Positions 1 to 12,400 of a stretch of 64,000 bases of DNA are shown piece by piece. The position numbers and the translations under genes were made by a program. Origin of the DNA: Cordylochernes scorpioides (Eukaryota; Arthropoda; Arachnida; Pseudoscorpiones; Chernetidae). How positions within the stretch are numbered: the stretch's first letter is position 1; each line of letters opens with the position of its first letter. The notes beneath the pieces are model-generated. The model worked only from the letters and a program-made list of their open reading frames with translations. It was not told the origin of the DNA and ran no database searches. Where the stretch lies: assembly GCA_030710605.1 (NCBI GenBank), contig CP092864.1, positions 140,246,533 to 140,310,532 of the forward strand. The letters are read 5' to 3'.

Positions 1-48
1 CTCATTGAATATAGGTGGCAGCAATGAACTAATTACTACTCCATATTA

Positions 49-225
49 CAGTAGAACTTCCGTGAAAGGACACACGCTAAAGGACACCTCTCTATAAAGG
101 ACAGTTTTCATTTGCAAAATTATAATTTTTACTATTAAGCAACTCTCCAGTAAGAGGATACCTCTACCTAAAGAACACTTTTGCTTTGCGACTAGCTGTT
201 ATCCTTTACAGGGAGGTTCTACTAT
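49..225. mobile_element. pogo/Tigger-like MITE (CAGTAGAACCTCC family)
   Basis: Short non-autonomous DNA transposon with imperfect inverted ends CAGTAGAAC and GGTTCTACT. The body holds two inverted GGACACCTCT-type blocks around 'tttactatt'. The family recurs at least eight more times here. TA flanks and CAGT ends suit pogo/Tigger (inference from ends; no transposase seen). Confidence 0.75.
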
Positions 226-342
226 TGTTGTTGTTTCTTATCCCCTTGTGTAAAGATTCCATGAGTTCATGCTCCTCGGGCTGTGGTTCTACTGTACTAA
301 AATGTTCATCTACTCTGTGCTGATATTGGTTTGTGTTTCCAG

Positions 343-416
343 TCTCTTTGACTCTGCTGAGGACAGGTACCAGAAATGTCGCATCAACTGCCAGACCTTC
401 ACCATTTGCCATCTGG
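343..416 (+). CDS. PNLDC1: PNLDC1-like exon: LFDSAEDRYQKCRINCQTFT...
   Basis: Acceptor 'tgtttccag' and donor 'gtgagt' bound 74 nt, with one leading base, 24 codons and one trailing base. The translation matches the conserved N-terminal segment of PARN/PNLDC1 (D-x-x-E-x-RY-x-K ... F). The trailing phase does not fit the 12013 exon, so at least one short exon is missing in the repeat-filled intron. Confidence 0.7.
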
Positions 417-3400
417 GTGAGTGTAATTGTTGACTCATATATAGTAGAACAACACCTAGTTGCTGAGCCAATACAACAGAATATTGACTGTATTGGCTCA
501 TCCATTGCTGAGCTCTACTCATCCCCAGCAGTCACCATCAAAAGTCTCAAGCTTTACAAGCTTGATATCCTCTTCTTCTTTCTTATCTCCACTCAATCAT
601 TAGGGTATCAAGTTGTGACCCTTGATGGTATTTGACAACCATCATGAATGGGTGAAGTAGAATGCGTCTGCCTTTGTCATTAAGACTGGGAGCACTACTC
701 ATTGGCAGGCCGACTTAGCTCCAAAAGAAATGGCTGCCTCTGACATGAGGAACAGACACCATGTGCAGCCGCTCCTAACATGGAGTACAAACACTGCTCA
801 TCCTGTATTCCTGGATTAGGAGCCCTTACAGGGTACTATTAGCCGGGCCAGCTGAGCCCAGGTTTTTTAGTGAGCTTGTTACTGCTGCCCCTCCTCCTTT
901 TTCATCCGGGCTTGGGACCGGCAAAGGCGGAGTTAGCTTGATATCCTAATATGATTGAGTGGAGATAAGAAAGAAGAAGATGAGAACAACACCTAGTTAC
1001 AAAGCCAAAGTGGTCTTAAGGGAGAGGGGTCTTTTCTTACCAGAAAGTTGTTAATTAGTGAACACAATTTTTAAAAATACAGTAGAACCTCCCTTTAGTG
1101 GACACCCCACTAGCAGACACCTCTCTACAAAGGACAGTTTTCATTTGCAAAATTACCATTTTTACTATTTAGTAACTCTCTGGTAAGAGGATACCTCTCC
1201 CTAAAGGACACTTTGGCTCTGCAATTAAGTGTCTTTTACAGGGAGGTTCTACTGTATTATTATCTCTTGTACATGTAGTACAGGCCATGATGATCATGGT
1301 GGATAGTAGTAGGTGACTGCTTTTACTGTGGAAATCAATTCAAAGTTTGCTCTTACAGGTATGCCAGCACTGTTGTAGTTGAACTTTTGCAAGAATCAGG
1401 GGTTATTGGAGCAATTTTTTTTCAGAAAAAGTGCCCAATATGTGGGATTTGATCCGGGGTCATGACTTTCAAAAACGGACATTTTATACCACTTGTCCAT
1501 CAACGTAAAAGAGTGGTTTATAGAGTGGGATCTATTAATGGTGGTCTACTGTATAGGGCACAACTTCTTTGTAACAATCCCTTTCTTCATTGAGTTTCTC
1601 TTTTCATAAATTAATAAAAAATTATAGACACAAGGCAATGAGACCAAATTGGTCTTGTTACCTTGTGTTTATAGTCTACAGCCGAATGGCCCGGGCAACG
1701 CCCGTGTTTTACCCAATTGAATTTTTTTATTCAAATACTATTTGTTACAATTATAAATTGGCGCCTTAAATAAATGCATATGTTAGTTAATAACTATAGC
1801 CTACTGTTGAACTAATATATGCATTTATTTAAGGAGCGACCCGCTCCAACACAATAGTTACAAAAACGAAAAAGTGAGTGGGGGGGGGGGGCAAAGGTGG
1901 CGTGATCGTAGCCAACCAATAGGAGGGCGCCATTCCAAAAAACAAGCAAACGGTGACAGTGATGATAAATGATTAGGAGATGAAGAATTGATGATGCTCG
2001 TAACTGTATATAGAATAATCCAAATTGTGCCTTATGATAGTTAAAAATTAATAATAAGTATCTTATATAATAGAAAAAGTAAGCTTTCGAGCAATGACTC
2101 TCTCCTACTGTCTTATCAAAGTCAAATGTAAACATACAAACTGTTTGTAAAAAATGATCATTTACCATCAAATAGATTTCAGAATTATTGTCTGAATCCT
2201 GATATACATGCTAAAAGGTACAACTTCCTTAAGTTTTGCCCATGAATGTATCTTTCAGAGCTATTGTCTGAATCCTGATATACATTCTAAAAGGTACAAT
2301 TTCCTTAAGTTTTGTCCATGAGTGTATCTTTCAGAGCTATTGTCTGAATCCCGATATACATGCTAAAAGGTACATCTTCCTTAAGTTTTGCCCATGAGTG
2401 TATCTTTCAGAGTTATTGTCTGAATCCCGTTATACATGCTAAAAGGTACAACTTCCTTTAGTTTTGTTCATGAGTGTATCTTTCAGAGCTATTGTCTGAA
2501 TCCCGATATACATGCTAAAAGGTACAACTTCCTTAAGTTGTGTCCATGAGTCTAGTTGCAATATGCGTCTAAGTAGGAAGTTGGGAAACTCCAGGAATTG
2601 GCCAATCAAATGACACAGCTTTTTCTATTGCTATCTTTAGGCCTTTTCCTCACATCAAAACTTGCTATGAAATGATTGTAAAGTTTCACCCACCATATGT
2701 CTTTAGCTATATGTGGGACATTTATAGAAAGTTAAAAACAAATTAGGCATATCCTGACCACTAACATGAGTTTTCTAGACGCCAGAGCACCATCTAGTGG
2801 AACAGAAATCAACTAAATGTTGATTTAACTTGTTCCCTGATATTTAGCAAACCCATTTTCTTGAAAAACTCCATTTCTAAATTTCTCAAGAAGCCTCTGG
2901 GACAAAAAAGCTTTTTGGTTGCACCATGCTGACGAGAGCCAACAGCCAGAAACGCGTTCATGGTTGATTTTTCTTGATTTATCAAGAAAATAGGTTGGCC
3001 AAATATCAGGGAACAGGTTAAATCAATGTTTAGTTGGTTTATGTTTTACTAGATGCCAATCTGCTATCTAAAAAACTCATGTTAGTGGTTCAGGATATGC
3101 CTTCTTTGTTTTCAATATCAGCATCAGACATTTTTTATTCTTTTATTTTAAAATTATTTTTTCACATATAGAAAGTTTCGACAAGATCATTTCTCATTCA
3201 TACCCGGACTAAGCTGGTTAACCCTTGAAACAAAAGTGACCTCTTTCACAGACCACAAGCAAAATGGCTATCGCAGTTCTATATTTAGGATAGGGTTGGT
3301 GGTTAGGTGTATAACTCCTCTGAGCATGGTGGAACTTGAGATTATTTTCCTTTCATTTTGTTAACACAATCTGAATAAATTAATAGTGTGTGACATTTCT

Positions 3401-6400
3401 GTAACAGCGTTGTTACCATCTTCAGACAAAAGTACTGAATAGAGGAATGAATTTCACACTACAAAAAGATAAGACCGAATCCTAATAAATAATAGTGTGT
3501 GACGGTTCAGTAAATAACTGTTACCAAAGGGTGTCGGTGGAAGGCTGGTCAAACCATTTGGTTTTCGACCACTACGACCCGGGTTCAATTCCCGCATTGG
3601 ACACTTTTTTTCTGTTTAAAAAAAAAAAAAAATGCTCCAATGGACCCCCCCGATTCTTGTAAAAGTCCAACCCCAACAGCGAGTGCAAGTAACCAAATGG
3701 GGCTATGGAATATTTGTAAGTGCAAAGTCGAACTGCTTTTCACATGTGTAGACATGTGGTGCACTTACAGTAAAAGCAGTCGCTAACTACCCACCATGAT
3801 TATCATGGCCTGTACCACGTGTACTAGGGATAAGCAAAAAAAAAAACTGTTACCAAAACATCGCACATTAATTTATTTGGATTAGGTCTTATTTTCTTGT
3901 AGCTATAATTTATAATCCAAATTGTGCTTTATCATGAATTTCACTCTATTTATTTAGATTTGGTCGTATTATCTTGTGTTTATAGTCTATAATCCAAATT
4001 TAGTATGCTCCAGGAATCCGGGTTACCCCAAGAGAGCCTTATCCCAATTGTGCCTTATCACTTTCATTTTATTGTTTGTAAATTATTGTTATTCAGATGG
4101 CAACTTTACAGATTGAAAAAGTTACATTTACTATTTTTTGGAATTGGAAGTTTTTGAGTCATCTTCAAATGATTCAAAAGAAATAGATATGCAGAAGAAA
4201 TCCCCCCCAAAAAAAGCAGTCATTCCACATTTTATCACAAGTTACGATGATTGAGTTTTTTACATTTTTGGGAAGTAATATGGGCCATTGTGATAGTGTT
4301 TCTGCTCCAAGTTGATTATTATTGGTCTCTGAGGATTGAATTGACATTTTTTTTGATTGGGTAATACAGTAGAACCTCCATTTAGCGGACACTCCCGCTA
4401 GCAGACACCTCTCTACAAAGGACAGTTTTCATTTGGAAAATTACCATTTTTACTATTTAGCAACTCTCCAGTAAGAGGACACCTTTCCCTAAAGGACACT
4501 TTTGATCTGCAATTAGATGTCCTTTACAGGGAGGTTCTACTGTATTTAGCAACTCTCCAGTAAGAGGACACCTCTACCTAAAGGACACTTTGGCTCTGCA
4601 ATTAGGTGTCCTTTACAGGGAGGTTCTACTGTATTTAGCAACTCTCCAGTAAGAGGACACCTCTACCTAAAGGACACTTTGGCTCTGCAATTAGATGTCC
4701 TTTACAGGGAGGTTCTACTGTATTTAGCAACTCTCCAGTAAGAGGACACCTCTACCTAAAGGACACTTTGGCTCTGCAATTAGATGTCCTTTACAAGGAG
4801 GTAGTTCTACTGTATATAGTCTTCTAAACAGAGATGATGGGCCATGGTGGCACAAAGATTGGCCGTAGGAAGTGGCAGCAGCCCAATTAGCCAGTGAGAT
4901 CCGCCGACATTTCTGTTGCAGGCTGTAATACCCTCTGCTCTTCACTCAGGAATAAAGCACAAATCATAGAATCAAATAAATGCTGAAGGTTTATGGAAAT
5001 GAGTTTCTATATTAAATGTAATCTCGAGCTTTCAGGCATCTGTACCCTTCTACAGGATTACACACAAACATATCTTCTTCTTTCTTATCTCCACTCAATC
5101 ATTAGGGTATCAAGTTATGACCCTTGATGGTATTTGACAACCATCATGACTGGGTGAAGTAGAATGCATCTGCCTTTGTCATTAAGACTGGGAGCACTAC
5201 TCAGTGGCAGGCCGACTTAGTCCAAAAGAAATGGCCGCCTCTGACATGAGGAACAGACGCCATGTGCAGCCGCTCCTAACATGAAATACAAACGCTGCTC
5301 ATCCTGTATTCCTAGATTAGGAGCCCTTACAGGGTACTATCAGCCGGGCCAGCTGAACCCAGGTTTTTTACCGAGCTTGTTACTGCTCCCCCCTCCTCCT
5401 TTTTCATCCGGGCTTGGGACCGGCAAAGGCGGAGTTACACAAACATATAAATGATGTTGCCATGATGCATTTTAACAGCATTTATATGTTTCTAGGTACT
5501 CCTGTAGAAGGGTACAGATGTCCGAAAGCTCGAGATTATGTTTAATAAAGATAAAGAAACTTATCTCCAGAAACTTGCAGCATTTATTTGATTAGTTTCC
5601 AGGAGATTTAAATCAATTGACAAGTTTAGAGTCAAATTGCTAAGAAATCTTCATAAGTGTTCAGGTACAGTCATTGTTAAATTATAGTCTGTCAAATGAA
5701 AGAAAATACACCTATCCCCCGATTTACATGGTACTTGTTTTACACGTTTTCGCTTTTACACGGTTTTCCAAATAAGTTTTTTTTTTTTGTTTTTATCGCA
5801 CTATACTAAATGCTACTGTGATTGAACACATGCGCTGTGTACACATCTCACAAGGAATCCCGAGCTTATGTGCTGACTACATATTTTAACCTGTCAATGC
5901 ATTTTATTTTTATTTCTGTGTACACCTATCCTCCGATTTACACGTTTTTCTCAGGAACGTATCTACCGTGTAAATCGGGGGATAGGTGTACCCTGTTTGA
6001 GATTTGAAAAAAAAAAAAGTTAAGTTGGAATTATAGTCAGTTGAATTGATGAGTTTATACTGTAGTCAGTAAGCAGTGACAGGTTTGGGGTGATGGCTTT
6101 GTGCTAGACATTTTATTATTATAAAGTTAAATATGAGGCATTTATATAAGCCTCCTTGTCTGTTGTTGTTGTTGCCGTGTCCAAAGAAGAGTCTCAGATG
6201 TCTCCATGCATCTCCATCACAGCAGCAGCAATATCCACTATCTTGGGTGTTGCTCTTCATTGGAAAATGGGTGTCGTTGCCACGTTAGTCACCTTGGAAA
6301 TGAACCAGAAGTTGTTCGAATATTCCAAGGGTCCAGGGGGGTACCGCAGGGAGGTGTGGTCGGACTTCTTCTCCCCCCTCCTTGTCTGTGTGCACATACA

Positions 6401-9400
6401 CAACACAACAACAACACTTTCAACAAACACATCACCTTAAAGTAATACTATTACCTTTTGTGTCTAAGTAATACAGTAGAACCTCCATGAGAGGACACTC
6501 AGACTAGAGGACACCTTTCTATAAAGGACAGTTTTGTAAGAGAATCAGAGGCTGGATCTCAGAAAAGATTGTTTAATTATCAATTATATTATATTAAGAT
6601 GACAAGGAACAAAGAGAGTCAAACAAAAGGCAAGCGTAGGGGCAGAGAACAAAGGCAAAACTGAAGCCTATATACAGGTACGGCCGGCGTGGCGTGGCGC
6701 CAGGTCACGTGATGTCTGGGGGAAGTGGCCATTGCTAAGCGACAGCCGACGTGCGAGTTATTCCTCCAACAAGTTTTTATTTGAAAAATTATCATTTTTA
6801 CTATTTAACAATTCTCCGGTAAGAGTACACCTCTCCTTAAAGGACACTTTGGCTTTGCAATTAGGTGTCCTTTACAGGGAGATTCTACTATATTATATTT
6901 TATCAAGTAAATCAAACTGATAAGATCAATGACTCAAATTTATTTACAAAAAAAAAAAAAAAGCTAAAATATTATTTAAAAATGCTCATGTTATTGGTCA
7001 GTATATGCCTAATTTGTTTTTTTTTTTTTGCTTATCCCTAGTACACGTAGTACAAGCCATGATAATCATGGTGGGTAGAAGTAGGCGACTGCTTTTACTG
7101 TAAGTGCACCACATGTCTACACATGTGAAAAGCAGTTCGACTTTGCACTTCCAAATGTGCCAGAGCCCCGTTTGGTTACTTGCACTCGCTGGTAGGGTTA
7201 CTTTTGCAAGAATCGGGGGCCATTGGAGCATTTTTTTTTTATCAGAAAAAAGTGTCCAATGCGGGAATCGAACCCGGGTCGTAGCGGTCAAAAACCAATG
7301 GTTTAGACCACCCTTCCACCGACCCCCTAATTTGTTTTTAATATCAACACCTGACTTTTTTTTTTCTTTCACATGTTTAGGGTATTTATGCAAGTTTGGC
7401 CTTAAATATTTATTTCTTGATTTCTCAAGAAGCCTCTGAGACCAAAAGTTTTTGGTCATAATGGTACAGCCTAATCTACGCTGACGAGGGCCAACAGCCC
7501 GAAACACGTTGGTGGTTGGCTTTTCTAGATTTGTCAAGAAATTGGGTTGGCCAAATATCAGGGAACAGTATAAATCAATTTTTGTTGATTTCTGTTCCAC
7601 TAAATGGTGCTCTGCCATCTAAAAAACGCTTATGTTATTGGTCAGGATATGCCTAATTTGTTTTTAATGTTATTATTCTTCTTCTTCTTTCTTATCTCCA
7701 CTCAATCACACTAAGGTATCAAGCTTGTAAAGCTTGAGATTTTTGATGGTGTCTGCCGGGGAAGAGTAGAGCTCATCAATGGATGAGTCAATACAGTCAA
7801 TAATATGTCTTGGGGTTTTAATATTATTTAAAGTGATAAGTTCATTAGTGATATTTTAATAATATTGAAATGTCAACCTTTTAATTTTTTCCCCATTTGA
7901 TAAATTAAAATTGCAATTTTGTAGATAGTTCTATGTTTTTTTCACTTGCCATGGCTACAATGATTCAATCCTGAATGTTTCAGGGCTGACCTTTGTCAAG
8001 AGGAAAGTTGGTTATAATACGTAAGTTTTGTTGTTGTTTCTTATCCCTTTGTGCAAAAATTACACAAATACAGTAGAACCTCCCTTTAGCGGACACCCCA
8101 CTAACAGACACCCCCGCTAGCGGGGACACCTCTCCACAAAGGACAGTTTTCATTTGCAAAATTACCATTTTTACAATGTAGCAACACTCTGGTAAGAGAC
8201 ACCTCTCCCTAATGGACACTTTGACTCTGCAATTAGGTGTCCTTTACAGGGAGGTTCTACTGTACTATGAGTCCATGCTCCTCAAGCATATGTAGTGTCT
8301 TCTTCTTCTTCTTTCTTATCTCCACTCAATCATATTAGGGTATCAAGCTTGTAAAGCTTGAGATCATAACTGGGTGAAGTAGAATGCGTCTGCCTTTGTC
8401 ATTAAGACTGGGAGCACTACTCAGTGGCAGGCCGACTTAGCTCCAAAAGAAATGGCCGCCTCTGACATGAGGAACAGACGCCATGTGCAGCCGCTCCTAA
8501 CATGGAGTACAAACGCTGCTCATCCTGTATCCCTGGATCAGGAGCCCTTACAGGGTACTATCAGCCGGGCCAGCTGAACCCAGATTTTTTAGTGAGCTTG
8601 TTACTTCTCCCCTCCTCCTTTTTCATCCGGGCTTGGGACCGGCAAAGGCGGAGTTAGTAGTGTTCATCTTCATAACTTCAATATCTGTAGTTTCCCCCAC
8701 CGCAGGTTGATAGGATAAATTATTCTCCTCTATTGGATCCTTTGGTCAACTATATTGTAGCAAAGTATTTATTATATTTTATATACAGATTATTAATTGT
8801 GATATTTATATTATTTATATTTTGCTTCTCTCTGGAAATTTCCCTCATTGCTCATCTTGTCTATATATATATAAAAATGAATGTCTCTGTGTGTGTGTCC
8901 TCTATGGATTCAAAAACCATACATCCAATCGCTGTGAAATTTTGGGATATTATTAGGTGTATCCCCGGAAAGGTTTACGAAAAATAATTTCTTGAATATC
9001 TTTAATATCCTTAGAGTTATTTGCAGATTTGTAGCTTTAACTCGCAAGCAGCGCCACCTTGCGACGGAGATAGGCTTAGGTCTGCCCCACCCTGTGAGAG
9101 AATGGATCCGTCCGGCCGCCGGCCGACAGTCCAAGTACCCACCGACCAATCAGGGCAGAGTTGGTGACACAGCTGTGCCAAGTAGACAAGAAAAAAAGCC
9201 TCGCGGGAGCTTGCCCAAGATGACCTCCGGGAACTTCGTCCATCTTCCATAAACGACCATGAATTTATTCAACCTTATCGAGTATTTTTCAAGGGACCGG
9301 AAAAAAAATGTTCACTAGATAAAACGATGATTTTGTAATGTAGAAAATTAGGAAAGACAAAATTCAGAATGACACGGCACACAGGGACCGGGAAAAAAAT

Positions 9401-12400
9401 GATCACTTTATCAGTTTCAAATTATCAAAATATATCTATTTCTTTTTATAAGTTTATAGAGAATTGTTTTAACAAATGTTCGTTAGACAGACCTTTACTC
9501 GGGTACCGATTAATATTGATTTTATTCAACTTATCGAGTATTCTTCAAGGGACCGGGAAAAAATGTTCACTTTATCGAGAGATTCGTTAGACAAACCTTT
9601 ACTCGGGTAAAACACGGGCGAAGCCGGGTACATCCGCTAGTATCTTATAAATGTTGATTTTGCCTCAAATAAAATTGCCATGTCATTCTGAAGTTTTTCT
9701 TTCCTGATTTTATACATTGCAATATATGAAAAAACAATAGAAAAAATAAAAGATAAGTGGGTCAGGTGTTGATATTAAAAATAAAGAAGGCATCTCCTGA
9801 CCACGAGCACATGTGCTTTTTAGATGGCAGAGCGCCATCTAGTGGAGCAAAAATAAACTAAACGTTTATTTAGCTTGCTCCGTGATTTTTCGGGAAGCCA
9901 TTGGGACCAAAAATATTTTTTGGTCGCAGTGGTTACAGCCTACTCCACGCTGAGGAGCGCCAACAGCGCGAAACGCGTTCGTGGATGGCTTTTCTTGATT
10001 TATCAAGAAATTGCGTTGGCCAAATATCACGGAGCAAACTAAATAAACGTTTAGTTTATTTTTTTGCTCCACTAGATGGCGCTCTACCATCTAAAAAGCA
10101 CATGTGCTCGTGGTCAGGAGATGCCTTCTTTATTTTTAATTACAATATATATAAGCTACTGGACTTGCCTCTCAGATTTTAATGACCGATATGTCCTCAC
10201 TTCTTTTTTCTAGATTTAATTCATTTTGTCTCCTCTCTAATTGTAAATACGCTGCTGTATCACCTCATAAGCATAAATAAATAATCTTCATGCATCCAAT
10301 ACTTTAAAACCCCTCTAATACAGTTTTTCTTATAAGTTTTTTTCTCTTTATCAAGATTACTGGTCAAACATCCATTTACAAACGACTTCTTAATTAAGGT
10401 TACTTCAACTTGGTACAGACCAAAATATTTGTAAACTCTGTGACACATAAATCACAATTCTGTAAATAATGGTCCCTCTGTCTTTTCTAGTAAATTATAC
10501 ATTGACTATTCCATGAAAGATTAAGCTTTTTTTTTATTATTCCTTTGTATAATTATACAAGGTCCTGGAGACTATATTCATAGATCGAATTCACTATCTT
10601 GTTGTTGTTTCTTATCCCCTTGTGTAAAAATTACACAGATTCCTCGATCGGGGTGTAGGGGTGCAGCTTCCGTTGATCATGACACTATGATCCAGGTAAA
10701 CTTTGGTGAAAGTCTGACTTTGCCTATTCACTATCTTGGTAGGGATGGAATATAGTTCTTGTCTTGAGGCTTCCATACATTCAAAGAGGTGGTTTAGTGA
10801 GGCCTCTTTGATTCTGAAGATGGTGCACTGGGGGAAAATGTGACTTTCACATCCATGTGATGCCTTCTGGATGGATAGCCAACCAACGACAGCAGCTCCC
10901 CATCATGGAGACTTATGGACTAAATATTGATATAAATGCTACTGCGTACAGGGAAGCTGACACGACCTATGTTCCAGGGATGACAACAGGGTCGAGAAAT
11001 ATGCTGTTGTTATTGTTTCTTATCCCCTTGTGTAAAGATTACACAAATTCCATGAGTACATGATCTCATGGAATGGGGTATAGGGGTGCATCTTTCATTG
11101 ATCATGGCACCATGATCCAGGTACACTTTGGTGAAAGTCTGACTTTGCCTGTAATTTGAGGCCATTCCTAACATGGAAGCCTTTGCTGCCGACTAAAATG
11201 AGTACAGATGCAGCTTCTCCATATCCCTGGAGAGGGATGAGATATATACTAGTCACCCCAAACATCAATATTGGGATTCTTCAAGATTAAGATAAATTTA
11301 GCAAATACACTAAAAACCAAATCTCTATTAAGTTCTTGAAGAGGATTGATATATGAGGCTTTAATGGTGAAGTAAGAGAAAGCTCATCTGTTATAAGAAA
11401 TTTAAAATCTTTTTGACCGGTTTGATATTCATTTTGAAATAAAATAATTTTCTAAGGTTTTATGAATTTTCTGAGCTTACAAGCATTTCTGCCCTTCTAC
11501 AGAAGAATTTAATTGAAAACTTTCAATTTTTTTTTCCTTCTGTTGAAGGGCAGAATTGCTCGAGAGCTTGGCAAAATAATTTTTTTTTTTCTTATCCCTA
11601 GTACACGTGGTACAGGCCATGATAATCATGGTGGGTAGTTAGCGACTGCTTTTTTTACTGTAAGCGCACCACATGTCTACACATGTGAAAAGCAGTTCGA
11701 CTTTGCACTTACAAATGTGCCAGAGCCCCGTTTGGTTACTTGTACTCGCTGGTGGGGTTGGACTTTTGCAAGAATCGGGGGCCATTGGAGCATTTTTTTT
11801 TTTAAACAGAAAAAAGTGTCCAATGCGGGAATCGAACCCGGGTCCTAGTGGTCGAAAACCAAACGGTTTAACCAGCCTTCCACCGACCCCCAGGCAAAAT
11901 AATAAAACCTTAAAAGAAAGCTTTTGCCTCACAATTTCATACTTTTTATTAGTGGCTCCAGGCAATTATTTGACCTATAACAGATAACTTGAGAACAAGA
12001 CTGTGGTTCCAGGTACGAAGCCTTCCCCTACCATTTCTACCTGTGTCCCTCCCTGTCCAGCTCTACCAAACTGTTCTCTGTTGAGGTGGAAACCCTGGAG
12101 TTCCTCAATGACATTGATTTTGACTATAACAAGGTAACTGTGTTTATCATCAAGTAACAATCACTGTATGTATGTTTTGTGATTCAACCAACAAAATGGA
12201 ACTGTCTTTTACTGCTATTTATGTCATAATAAAACATTGGTAAAATTGTTCAATAAATAATATAAAGAAGCAATTGATAACTTCATTTGATTGGAATTAG
12301 ATATTTTTATTAAGAAATTTGATTCAGATTTAAGAGTTTTAGTGAAATACAAAAAAGTTCTTTAGAGAGAGATTTAGATTTTAAAATATATATATGTAGT

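Larger units (their letters stand above)
6975..7667 (+). mobile_element. Foldback element with central hammerhead, copy 2, disrupted
   Basis: The right arm and centre are intact (7328-7667). The left arm is shortened, and the 6975-7017 piece is the right end of an adjacent copy. A SINE-T is inserted at 7018-7327. Ends match copies at 2741 and 9778. Confidence 0.7.

Noticed and set aside
7104-7618. 206-aa minus and 111-aa plus ORFs near 7.0-7.6 kb
   Set aside because: They run through a SINE-T and a foldback element with no protein-like conservation; shadows of repeats.
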